Source of the DNA: Brevundimonas sp.
GTDB lineage: Bacteria > Pseudomonadota > Alphaproteobacteria > Caulobacterales > Caulobacteraceae
Assembly: GCF_013912005.1 (NCBI RefSeq)
Contig: NZ_JACESB010000011.1
Location: forward strand, 1 to 64,000
Direction of reading: 5' to 3'
DNA length: 64,000 nt
Below the pieces are notes generated by a model. The model ran no database searches. It was not told where the DNA came from and saw nothing but the letters and a program-made list of their open reading frames with translations. Numbering within the stretch: position 1 is the stretch's first letter; each line of letters starts with the position of its first letter. Positions 1-7,211 of this stretch are shown here, one piece after another. A program made the position numbers and the translations under genes.

Positions 1-756
1 CGGACGCGCGGCGCGGGCCGGCTGGGGCGTCGCCGCCGCCGGCGCGGGCGCCGCGGCGGGCGGAGCGGCCTCGGCCTGCTGGGTCGGAGCGGGCGCGGTC
101 GGCGCCTCGGCCGCGGCCACGGCGGCCCGGGCGGCGCGCTGCTGGGCCTCGAAGCGGCGGGCCAGTTTCTCGGTCAGCTCGCGGGCCGCCGCCGGCTCCA
201 TCTGCGACATGACCGCCGCCAGGGCGCGCGGCCGCATGGCGGCGGCCACCGGCAGGCGCACTCCATCGTCCAGGGTGGCGAACACCCGCGCCGCGTCGCG
301 CGGGCGCATCGCCGAATAGACCGCCACCAGCCGGTCGATCTCCGCCTTCTCGCGCTCGTCGACCTGTCCCAGCAGCTGCTGCACCTCGCCCTTCACCGTC
401 TCCAGCGCCTGCACCCGGGCGTCCAGCTTCTGCTCGGCCGCCGCCAGCAGGGGCAGCATCGAGGCGAGGTCGGCGTCGCGGGCGTCCAGTTCGGTGCGCC
501 GCTGCGACAGGGACTGGATGACGCGCAGCTCCGCCGGCGAGATGCCGGCCTGCTGCGCCAGTTGCTCCGGCGTCAGGGCGCAGACCGCGGGCGGGGGCGC
601 AGCGGCGGCCGGAGCGGCGGCGCCGGCCGCCGGCACCGCCTCCTCCGCCCAGGCGCGCGCGCCCTCGAACAGGCCGGGGGCGACGCCGACGGCGCGCACG
701 GCGACCACGCCGCCGATGGCGACCGCGACGAGGGGCAGGAGGCGGGGGGTCTTCAT
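1..756 (-). CDS. motE: MotE-family flagellar motor protein (partial, runs off left edge)
   Basis: The gene reads leftwards from the ATG at 754-756 and is still open at base 1, so the C-terminus is missing (252 codons visible). Residues 5-25 form a hydrophobic N-terminal segment (signal anchor or signal peptide). An Ala/Pro-rich linker follows, then a predicted coiled coil at about 80-135 and an MgtE-N-like helical segment at about 140-202. An Ala/Pro-rich tail begins near 207. This architecture fits MotE, the periplasmic partner of MotC in alphaproteobacterial flagellar motors. The start lies 16 bp beyond the pflI stop in the same direction, so it is probably the last visible gene of the fliL-fliM-pflI operon. 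The assignment rests on architecture and synteny, because the family has little sequence conservation. Confidence 0.75.
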   Translation of the reverse strand, partial: MKTPRLLPLVAVAIGGVVAVRAVGVAPGLFEGARAWAEEAVPAAGAAAPAAAAPPPAVCALTPEQLAQQAGISPAELRVIQSLSQRRTELDARDADLASMLPLLAAAEQKLDARVQALETVKGEVQQLLGQVDEREKAEIDRLVAVYSAMRPRDAARVFATLDDGVRLPVAAAMRPRALAAVMSQMEPAAARELTEKLARRFEAQQRAARAAVAAAEAPTAPAPTQQAEAAPPAAAPAPAAATPQPARAARP

Positions 757-772
757 GGGGCGCGACTCGCGA

Positions 773-1312
773 TCAGGCGGCGAAGAGGTCTTCGTCCAGG
801 GTGCGCCGGGCGCGGTTGAGGTTTTGCTTCGCAGTCTGGTTAGCGGTCAGGGCGCCGACGATGGCGGCCACATTGTCGCGCCCGCCGGGACGGGCCGGAG
901 CGGCCAGCCCCTGGATGCGGTCGGCGAGGGCCGCCATGCGCCGGGCCCGCTCGTCGTCGGCGGGAACCGCCGACGCGGCGACCGGACGCGGCTCGGCGGC
1001 AGCCGGACGAACCGGCTCCGGCGCCGCTGCGGCGGGAGCCGGGGCGCGGGCGATCAGCGACTCCAGCTGCGCCTTCACCTCGCGCGCCTTGACGATCCGG
1101 TCGTGCAGCAGGTCGGTCTCCTGGCCGGAGGCCCGCAGGGAGGCCAGCGCCGCCTCGGCCCGGCCGGCGGCCGCATTCAGCTCGGTCACCGCCGAGGCGA
1201 AGGCCTGCTGGCCCGCCCGCAGCGCCGACAGCTTCTTCTCCAGCCGCACGCCGTAGCCGAGGGCGGCCACCAGCAGCAGCATCAGCACCCCGTCGAGGAT
1301 CATCCCGGTCAT
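773..1312 (-). CDS. pflI: DUF6468 / PflI-like flagellar positioning protein
   Basis: This is a 179-aa protein. One N-terminal membrane helix (about 3-22) is followed by a coiled coil (about 23-95), an Ala/Pro-rich stretch (about 88-125) and a short helical tail, which is the layout of a bitopic membrane protein with a cytoplasmic coiled coil. In Caulobacter crescentus PflI, which helps place the flagellum at the pole, is encoded directly after fliM, as here. The start codon overlaps the fliM stop (TGATG), so translation is probably coupled. The name is inferred from topology and gene order rather than from residue-level identity. Confidence 0.75.
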   Translation of the reverse strand: MTGMILDGVLMLLLVAALGYGVRLEKKLSALRAGQQAFASAVTELNAAAGRAEAALASLRASGQETDLLHDRIVKAREVKAQLESLIARAPAPAAAAPEPVRPAAAEPRPVAASAVPADDERARRMAALADRIQGLAAPARPGGRDNVAAIVGALTANQTAKQNLNRARRTLDEDLFAA

Positions 1313-2379
1313 CAGCGTCTTCCCTTCACCAGGCTGGAGGCGGCCTCGACGTTCACCGGGGCCTCGACCCGCACCGCGATGTGCTGCCCTTTCCGGCCCA
1401 TCCGCCCGATGGTCAGCGGGATGGATCCCGCCCGCACCGAGACCTCGGAGTTGGGCGTGGCGTTCAGCATCAGGGTGTCGCCGACCTTGAGATCCAGCAC
1501 CTTCGACAGCGGCAGCTGCTGCTCGTCGAGCACCGCGCGCACCTCGGTTCCCGTGGTCCAGAGCTCGGTGGCCAGGTGGCCTTCCCAGATGTTGTCGCGG
1601 CCGAACTTCTCGCCCATGAATTGCTGCAGCAGCATCTTCCGGATGGGCTCGAGGGTGGCGTAGGGCAGCAGCAGCTCGATGCGCCCGCCGCGGTCCTCCA
1701 TGTCGATGCGCAGCTTGACCAGGATGGCGGCGTTGGCCGGCCGGGCGATGGCGGCGAAGCGCGGGTTGGTCTCCAGCCGGTCGAGGTTGAAGTGCACCGG
1801 GGTCAGCGGCTCGAAGGCGGCGCGGGCGTCGTTCAGCACCACCTCGACCATCCGCTGGACGAGAACCCGCTCGATGGTCGTGTACGGCCGGCCCTCGATG
1901 CGCAGGGCGGCGGTGCCGCGGCGGCCGCCCAGCAGCACGTCGACGATCGAGTAGATCAGGTTCGAATCGACCGTCAGCAGGCCGTAGTTGTCGAGCTCCT
2001 CGGCCCGGAACACCGCCAGGATGGCCGGCAGGGGGATCGAGTTCAGATAGTCGCCGAAGCGGATCGACGAGATGTTGTCGAGACTGACCTCGACGTTGTC
2101 GGAGGTGAAGTTCCGCAGCGAGGTCGTCATCAGCCGCACCAGGCGGTCGAAGACGATCTCCAGCATCGGCAGGCGCTCGTAGGAGACGAGGGCCGAGTTG
2201 ATGATGGCGCGGATGCCGGAGCGCTCGGAGCCGTCGTCCTCGCCCAGATCGAAGCCCAGCAGGCTGTCGATTTCGTCCTGGTTGAGGACCCGTTCGCCCA
2301 GCGCCGGACGGTCCTCCGCCGCCGGGTCGAGGGACTCCGCGAACGGGTCCGGCGCGTCGGCGAAGGCGGCGTCGGTCAT
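1312..2379 (-). CDS. fliM: Flagellar motor switch protein FliM
   Basis: This 355-aa protein has the normal FliM length. Residues 32-42 (LNQDEIDSLLG) are the N-terminal CheY-P binding motif. Residues about 60-245 are the CheC-like middle domain, and about 265-345 are the SpoA/FliN-like C-terminal domain of the C-ring. FliM links chemotaxis signalling to rotor direction at the cytoplasmic face of the basal body. The gene lies 2 bp after fliL and overlaps pflI. It reads leftwards under the control region at 3027-3201. Confidence 0.96.
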   Translation of the reverse strand: MTDAAFADAPDPFAESLDPAAEDRPALGERVLNQDEIDSLLGFDLGEDDGSERSGIRAIINSALVSYERLPMLEIVFDRLVRLMTTSLRNFTSDNVEVSLDNISSIRFGDYLNSIPLPAILAVFRAEELDNYGLLTVDSNLIYSIVDVLLGGRRGTAALRIEGRPYTTIERVLVQRMVEVVLNDARAAFEPLTPVHFNLDRLETNPRFAAIARPANAAILVKLRIDMEDRGGRIELLLPYATLEPIRKMLLQQFMGEKFGRDNIWEGHLATELWTTGTEVRAVLDEQQLPLSKVLDLKVGDTLMLNATPNSEVSVRAGSIPLTIGRMGRKGQHIAVRVEAPVNVEAASSLVKGRR

Positions 2380-2381
2380 TC

Positions 2382-3026
2382 CTACTGCACCAGCATTTCT
2401 TCGATCAGCACCGCGTCGACCTTGCCCGGGGCGGCGATCAGGTTGACCCGGCGCAGGATTTCGGCGCGGAGCTGGAAGCTGCCGGCCGAACCGGCGAGAT
2501 CCTCGGGCCGCAGCTCGCGCAGGAAGCCCTGGAACATGTCCTGCAGCCGGGGCATCTCGGCCTGCAGGTGCTCGGCCACGCCGGCGTCATGCATCTCGAG
2601 GGTCAGCTTGAGCTTCAGGAAGGTCGGACGTCCGTCCGCGGCCTGGATGTTCACCACCATGTCCGGCAGGGTGTAGAAGACCACCCCGTCAGGCCCCTCG
2701 GAGATAACGCCCAGCGAGGCGTCGGCCTCGCCGCCCCCGCCGCCGCCGTGGCCGCCGCCCTTCTTCTCGGCCTTCTTGCCGTGGCCGTCGTCCTTCTTGG
2801 GCGCGGCGTGCCCGTCGGCCGCCGCGGCCTTGGGCTGCATCAGGAAGAAGGCGGCGCCGCCGCCCCCGCCGAGCACGAGCAGGGCCGCCGGGATGATGAT
2901 GAAGAGCAGCGGCAGCTTCTTCTTCGCCGGGGCGCCCTCGCCCTCCGGCGTGTCGCCGTCCGCGACCGCGGGCAGGTTGGCGTCGTCGCCATCCTTTCCG
3001 CCCTTCTTCTTGCCGAACTTCAGCAT
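2382..3026 (-). CDS. fliL: Flagellar basal-body protein FliL
   Basis: This is a 214-aa membrane protein. It has a basic cytoplasmic start (MLKFGKKKGGK), one membrane helix at about 39-63, a Gly/His/Lys-rich periplasmic linker and a C-terminal FliL domain from about 110. FliL surrounds the stator and supports torque. An in-frame ATG at 3056 would add 10 residues. I prefer 3026 because the CtrA-like box at 3072-3086 would place transcription start near or after 3056, and because FliL proteins normally begin with a short basic segment. It is the first gene of the leftward operon fliL-fliM-pflI-motE. Confidence 0.92.
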   Translation of the reverse strand: MLKFGKKKGGKDGDDANLPAVADGDTPEGEGAPAKKKLPLLFIIIPAALLVLGGGGGAAFFLMQPKAAAADGHAAPKKDDGHGKKAEKKGGGHGGGGGGEADASLGVISEGPDGVVFYTLPDMVVNIQAADGRPTFLKLKLTLEMHDAGVAEHLQAEMPRLQDMFQGFLRELRPEDLAGSAGSFQLRAEILRRVNLIAAPGKVDAVLIEEMLVQ

Positions 3027-3071
3027 GCCGCAACGCCCCGGGAATCTCCGGTCCATTCGAGCCGGGTTTGG

Positions 3072-3086
3072 TTAACGACCCGTTTA
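3072..3086 (-). promoter_or_regulatory. CtrA-like box upstream of fliL
   Basis: The sequence is TTAA, 7 bases, TTTA, one mismatch from the CtrA consensus TTAA-N7-TTAA. It sits 46 bp upstream of the chosen fliL start. In Caulobacter the fliLM operon is a class II flagellar operon under CtrA, so position and context both fit. The regulatory assignment is an inference. Confidence 0.55.
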
Positions 3087-3089
3087 GAA

Positions 3090-3106
3090 CCGGCAAATCC
3101 TGCCGG
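3090..3106. promoter_or_regulatory. FlbD/ftr-like palindrome
   Basis: CCGGCA and TGCCGG form a 6-bp inverted repeat with a 5-base spacer. It resembles the Caulobacter ftr elements bound by FlbD (CGGC, A-rich, GC pattern). It lies about 55 bp upstream of the sigma-54 promoter of flgF and next to the CtrA-like box. It could therefore activate flgF while repressing fliL, as FlbD does in Caulobacter. Confidence 0.45.
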
Positions 3107-3159
3107 GCGCCGGGGCCAGCTTCGCCGCTGAAACGCCCGCCCCGCGGGGATTCACCCTG

Positions 3160-3176
3160 TTGGCACGCCTGTTGCG
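3160..3176 (+). promoter_or_regulatory. Sigma-54 promoter of flgFGAH
   Basis: TGGCACG, 4 bases, TTGC matches the sigma-54 (RpoN) -24/-12 consensus exactly, with 10 bases between the invariant GG (3162-3163) and GC (3174-3175). Transcription should start near 3187, just before the AGGAG ribosome site at 3191-3195. This agrees with rod and hook genes being class III, RpoN-dependent genes in Caulobacter. It also rules out the upstream TTG at 3160 as the flgF start. Confidence 0.85.
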
Positions 3177-3201
3177 AAGCCATTCGCGAAAGGAGCCGCC
3201 C

Positions 3202-3939
3202 GTGGAAAACGCCGCCTACGCCGGACTGTCCCGCCAGATGACCCTGCGCCGCGAGCTCGACGTCGTGGCCAACAACATCGCCAATGCGGACACGACCGGC
3301 TTCAAGGTCGAGCAGCTGCTGCTCGGAACCGAGGTCGGCGAGCGGGCCCGCAACGCCTTCGTGCGCCCCGGCGTCAGCTTCGTGCTCGATAACGGGGTGG
3401 GCCGCGACTATGGCCAGGGCGCGCTGGAGCAGACCGGCCGGACGCTGGACTTCGCCATCGAGGGCGAAGGGGCCTTCTTCAAGGTCCAGGACGGGGCGGG
3501 CGAGGCCTACACCCGCGACGGCGCCTTCACCCTCGATCCCGAAGGCCGGCTGACCACCCAGGGCGGGCACGCCGTGCTCGGCGACGGCGGCGAGATCATC
3601 CTCGATCCTTCGCTGGGCGAGCCGCAGGTCGCCGCCGACGGCACGATCAGCCAGAACGGCCAGCCGGTGGGCCGGCTCGCCCTCGTCCGCTTCGACACGC
3701 TCGGCGTGCTCGAGAAGGGCGGCGACGGCCTCTACCGCAACGCCTCGAACGCCGCCCCGGTCGAGGCCAACGACGCCCGCGTCCGGCAAGGCATGCTGGA
3801 GGGCTCGAACGTCAATCCGATCCTCGAGATCACCAACCTCATCGAGATCCAGCGCGCCTACGAGAGCGTGTCGCGGATGATCGAGAACACCAACGACCTG
3901 TCCCGCCGCGCCGTCGAGCGGCTGGGCCGGGTTTCGTAA
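3202..3939 (+). CDS. flgF: Flagellar proximal rod protein FlgF
   Basis: This is a 245-aa rod protein read from the GTG at 3202, which has AGGAG six bases upstream and lies after the sigma-54 promoter. The N-terminus (ENAAYAGLSRQM, then VVANNIANADTTGFK) is the flagellar rod/hook N-terminal motif. The C-terminus (EGSNVNPILEITNLIEIQRAYE) is the matching C-terminal motif of axial proteins. FlgF forms part of the proximal rod in the periplasm. It is the first gene of the rightward operon flgF-flgG-flgA-flgH. Confidence 0.95.
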   Translation: MENAAYAGLSRQMTLRRELDVVANNIANADTTGFKVEQLLLGTEVGERARNAFVRPGVSFVLDNGVGRDYGQGALEQTGRTLDFAIEGEGAFFKVQDGAGEAYTRDGAFTLDPEGRLTTQGGHAVLGDGGEIILDPSLGEPQVAADGTISQNGQPVGRLALVRFDTLGVLEKGGDGLYRNASNAAPVEANDARVRQGMLEGSNVNPILEITNLIEIQRAYESVSRMIENTNDLSRRAVERLGRVS

Positions 3940-3953
3940 GGGAGCACTGAGAC

Positions 3954-4742
3954 ATGCGCGCGCTCAGAACCGCCGCCTCGGGCATGGCCGCCCAGCAGCT
4001 GAACGTCGAGGTCATCTCGAACAACATCGCCAACATGAACACGGTCGGGTTCAAGCGTCAGCGGGCCGAGTTCCAGGACCTGCTGTACCAGAACGTCGAA
4101 CGCATGGGGGCCCAGTCGTCCAGCCAGGGCACGGTGGTGCCGACCGGCATCCAGATCGGCGCCGGCGTCAAGGCGGGCGCCGTCTACCGGGTCACCGAAC
4201 AGGGCACCCCGACCCAGACCGGCGGGCGCTACGACGTCGCCGTCGACGGCCGCGGCTACTTCCAGATCCTGCTGCCCTCGGGCGAGACCGCCTACACCCG
4301 GGCCGGCAACTTCGCGGTCAACGGCGAGGGCCAGCTGGTCACCGACGACGGCTACGCCGTGCAGCCCAACATCTCGATCCCCCAGGACGCGGTCGACGTC
4401 TCCATCTCCAAATCCGGGCAGGTCCAGGTGATCACCCAGGGCGAGCCCGAGCCGCAGATCGTCGGACAGCTGGAACTGGCCACCTTCTTCAACGAGGCCG
4501 GACTGGAAGCGGTGGGCGACAACCTGCTGCTGGAGACGGCCGCCTCGGGCCCGGCGAACGTCGGCACGCCCGGCGAGGTCGGCTTCGGCGAGATCCTGCA
4601 CGGCTACACCGAAGCCTCGAACGTCGACGCGGTGGCCGAGATCAGCGCCCTGATCATCGCCCAGCGGGCCTATGAGATGAACTCCAAGGTCATCACCACC
4701 GCCGACCAGATGCTGTCGGTCAGCGCGCAGGTGAAGTCGTGA
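3954..4742 (+). CDS. flgG: Flagellar distal rod protein FlgG
   Basis: This 262-aa protein has the standard FlgG length. The N-terminal signature is ALRTAASGMAAQQLNVEVIS with NNIANMNTVGFKRQRAEFQD, and the C-terminus contains EASNVDAVAEISALIIAQR. FlgG builds the distal rod. A GGGAG ribosome site precedes the ATG, and the gene starts 14 bp after the flgF stop. Its stop overlaps the GTG of flgA (GTGA). Confidence 0.96.
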   Translation: MRALRTAASGMAAQQLNVEVISNNIANMNTVGFKRQRAEFQDLLYQNVERMGAQSSSQGTVVPTGIQIGAGVKAGAVYRVTEQGTPTQTGGRYDVAVDGRGYFQILLPSGETAYTRAGNFAVNGEGQLVTDDGYAVQPNISIPQDAVDVSISKSGQVQVITQGEPEPQIVGQLELATFFNEAGLEAVGDNLLLETAASGPANVGTPGEVGFGEILHGYTEASNVDAVAEISALIIAQRAYEMNSKVITTADQMLSVSAQVKS

Positions 4743-5335
4743 GGGCCCTGATCCTCGGCGCCGCCGCCGCCCTGCTCCTCGCGGCCCCCGCCCTCGCCGG
4801 GCCGGTCAGCCTGAAGAGCAATCCCGTCGACGCCGACGGCGCGGTGACCCTCGGCGACGTCTTCGACGGCGCCGGCCCCGCCGCCGGCGTGGTGGTCGGC
4901 CGCCGCTCCGGTCCGTCGGTCGTGTTCGAGGCCGGCCAGCTGCAGGCCATGGCCCGGCAGGCGGGCCTGGACTGGTCGAATCCGAACGGCCTGCGCCGCG
5001 TGGTGGTCCGCCACGCCGCCTCCGCGCCGGCCGAGGGCGGCTCGCCGTCGCCGGCGGCCGTCGCCGCGGCCGTTCCGGCGTCGTTCGCTCCGGCGCCGCG
5101 CCGCAGCGCCTGGGCCGACCGGATCATCAGCCGCAACGACATCGTCGAAGTGCTCTACGAGGCCGACGGGCTGCGCCTGACCATCTCGGGCCGCGCCGAG
5201 GGCAACGCCGCCGAAGGCCAGCGCCTCGCCATCCGCAATCTCCAGTCCGGCCGCGTCTTCGACGCCGTCGCCGTTGCTCCGGGCCAGGCCGTCGCCGGCC
5301 CCGCCGCCCGCACCCACCAGTTCGCCGCCCGCTAG
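4739..5335 (+). CDS. flgA: Flagellar P-ring assembly chaperone FlgA
   Basis: This is a 198-aa protein from the GTG at 4739, overlapping flgG by 4 bases. Residues 1-20 are a signal peptide ending ALAGP. The C-terminal half contains the FlgA core (ISRNDIVEVLYEADGLRLTI, then a GRAEGNAAEGQRLAIRNLQS region) that assists P-ring assembly in the periplasm. It is shorter than many FlgA proteins, and the SAF-like first half is only weakly recognisable. The position between flgG and flgH is the same as in Caulobacter. Confidence 0.85.
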   Translation: MRALILGAAAALLLAAPALAGPVSLKSNPVDADGAVTLGDVFDGAGPAAGVVVGRRSGPSVVFEAGQLQAMARQAGLDWSNPNGLRRVVVRHAASAPAEGGSPSPAAVAAAVPASFAPAPRRSAWADRIISRNDIVEVLYEADGLRLTISGRAEGNAAEGQRLAIRNLQSGRVFDAVAVAPGQAVAGPAARTHQFAAR

Positions 5336-5350
5336 AGGGAAAGAGTACCC

Positions 5351-6085
5351 ATGCGCACCGCCCTGACCGCCGCCGCCGCCGCCCTGTCCCTCACCGCCTG
5401 CTCCACCGCCGTCGAGGCGGTGCGTGGGCCTGAACTGGCCCCGATCGGCTATCCGGCCGCCCTGGTGCCGACCACCCAGACCTACCTGCCCTCGCCCGAG
5501 CAGCAACGGGCCGACCGCGCCGCCAGCGCCAACAGCCTGTGGCGCGTCGGCGCCCGCACCTTCTTCGGCGACCAGCGCGCCCGGCACGTCGGCGACATCC
5601 TGACCGTCGACATCAACATCGACGACCGGGCCCAGACCCAGAACTCGACCCAGCGCAGCCGCTCGAACGACATCTCCGGCGGCGTCACCAACCTGTTCGG
5701 CCTGGAGAACAGCCTCGGCCGCGCCTTCCCAGGCGGCTTCGACGCCGCCAACATGATCGGGCTCGAGGGCGAGTCCAACGCCGCGGGCTCGGGCAGCGTC
5801 AGCCGGTCGGAACGCGTCAACCTGACCATCGCCGCCGTGGTCACCGACGTGCTGGCCAACGGCAACCTGGTCATCCAGGGTCGGCAGGAAGTGCGCACCA
5901 ACCGCGAGGTCCGGGAGCTCACCGTCGCCGGCATCGTGCGGCCGGAGGACATCTCCTCGGCCAACACCATCCGCCACACCCAGATCGCCGAGGCGCGCAT
6001 CAGCTACGGCGGCCGCGGGGACATCAGCCGGGTGCAGGCGACCCCTGCGGCCCAGTCGCTGGTGGAGCGGTTCAGCCCGTTCTGA
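5351..6085 (+). CDS. flgH: Flagellar L-ring lipoprotein FlgH
   Basis: This is a 244-aa lipoprotein. The signal peptide ends in the lipobox LTAC, with the lipid-bearing Cys at 17. The body has the FlgH signatures GDILTVDINIDDRAQTQNST and, near the C-terminus, IVRPEDISSANTI followed by EARISYGGRG. It forms the outer-membrane L-ring. A GAGGGAAAGAG ribosome site precedes the start. It ends the flgFGAH operon, and a short GC hairpin without a T-run follows at 6086-6099. Confidence 0.95.
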   Translation: MRTALTAAAAALSLTACSTAVEAVRGPELAPIGYPAALVPTTQTYLPSPEQQRADRAASANSLWRVGARTFFGDQRARHVGDILTVDINIDDRAQTQNSTQRSRSNDISGGVTNLFGLENSLGRAFPGGFDAANMIGLEGESNAAGSGSVSRSERVNLTIAAVVTDVLANGNLVIQGRQEVRTNREVRELTVAGIVRPEDISSANTIRHTQIAEARISYGGRGDISRVQATPAAQSLVERFSPF

Positions 6086-6205
6086 CGGCCCGGCGGCCGC
6101 GCAGCATAACCGCAACAGATCAAGCTCCTGTTCGGAATTCCCGAAGCAGAGCCGTGAACCCCCTGAAGAAACCCGCGTTTGCCCGGTCAGACGCGAGTAT
6201 TCTGC

Positions 6206-6673
6206 ATGTTCCGGTTCGCCATCCCTGCCGTCGCCGCCCTCGGCCTTTTCGCCGCCGCCGCCCAGTCCGGCGCCGGCGCCGCGCCGCCGCCTTCCCCCGA
6301 CGGCATGGGGTGGCACCTCAGCCACGAAGGCGCGACCGCCAAGCTGGCCTATGGTCTCGCCAATTCAGACCAGCTGGCCCTGATGCTGACCTGCGAGCCC
6401 GGGCGTGGCACCGCCGCCGTCTATGGCGAGGTCCAGCCGGCCAGTCCGCGCCTGATCCACGCCTCGAGCGGGCCGGCCGCCATCGACCCGCTGGGCGGGG
6501 GCCTGTTCGGGGAAGCCCGGATCGCCACCGCCGACCCGACCCTGCAGCGCCTCGCCCGCAAGGGGACGTTGGCGGTGGAGGGCGATGCGGGTAGGTTCCA
6601 GCTCACCGCCACCACGGAGGAGCGACGCGCGATCGCGGCCTTCTTCGACTGGTGCGGCGGAAACCGCGTCTGA
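6206..6673 (+). CDS. Secreted protein of unknown function, paralog A
   Basis: This is a 155-aa protein from the ATG at 6206. Residues 1-26 look like a signal peptide, so the mature protein should be periplasmic or secreted. I recognise no named family. Two cysteines stand out: one in LMLTCEPGRG and one near the C-terminus in FFDWCGG. The same pattern recurs in the next gene (FECEPGG and ELCAG), suggesting a duplicated small domain held by one disulfide. The 3' end is followed 32 bp later by the paralog's start. Confidence 0.65.
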   Translation: MFRFAIPAVAALGLFAAAAQSGAGAAPPPSPDGMGWHLSHEGATAKLAYGLANSDQLALMLTCEPGRGTAAVYGEVQPASPRLIHASSGPAAIDPLGGGLFGEARIATADPTLQRLARKGTLAVEGDAGRFQLTATTEERRAIAAFFDWCGGNRV

Positions 6674-6705
6674 ACCGGAGCCGGTCTGACGCCAGGGGGC
6701 GGACC

Positions 6706-7146
6706 ATGATCGACCTGCTCGCCAGCGCCGTGCTGCTGCTGACCTCGGTCCAGAACGCCGCCGCGGCGCCCGAGAGCGGCTGGACCTGGACCCTCTACGC
6801 CGACGACTCTCCGGTCGTGCTGGCCCACGAGGTTCCCGACACCGCCCATCTGCGGACGACCTTCGAGTGCGAACCCGGCGGCAGCGTCGCGCGCCTCACC
6901 CTGTACGGGGTGGAGGCCGCCGCCGGCATGGCCCGCCTGGCGGCCGGCGAGGCGACGGCGGTGGCCGAGGCCGCCGGCGGCCGGGACGGCCTCAGACTGG
7001 CGCTGCGCACCGATCACCCCGTGTTCGCCGCCTTCGCCGTCGACGGCCGGCTGTCGGTGGCCGTGGGGGACCGGCGCCGGACCATCGAGGTGCCGGCCGC
7101 GCATCTGGCGCGCCTGCGGCGGTTCGCGGAGCTCTGCGCCGGCTGA
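6706..7146 (+). CDS. Secreted protein of unknown function, paralog B
   Basis: This is a 146-aa protein from the ATG at 6706, with a GGGGG ribosome site just upstream. An in-frame start at 6652 would overlap the previous gene and lacks a clear ribosome site. It has an N-terminal hydrophobic signal segment. It shares with its neighbour the order TFECEPGG, a beta-rich middle, an F-A-x-F-like element (FAAFAVDG) and a C-terminal ELCAG. Function is unknown. The pair looks like a tandem duplication of a small exported domain with one conserved cysteine pair. Confidence 0.65.
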   Translation: MIDLLASAVLLLTSVQNAAAAPESGWTWTLYADDSPVVLAHEVPDTAHLRTTFECEPGGSVARLTLYGVEAAAGMARLAAGEATAVAEAAGGRDGLRLALRTDHPVFAAFAVDGRLSVAVGDRRRTIEVPAAHLARLRRFAELCAG

Positions 7147-7211
7147 CGGGCGTCGTCGCCGGTTGACGCGCCCGTCCCGGTCCGCTGCACTCTCCGAAAC
7201 CGGAGGGGACG

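Noticed and set aside
4670-6325. 551-codon leftward frame opposite flgG-flgA-flgH
   Set aside because: Overlaps three real flagellar genes and has Gly/Ala-rich non-protein character.
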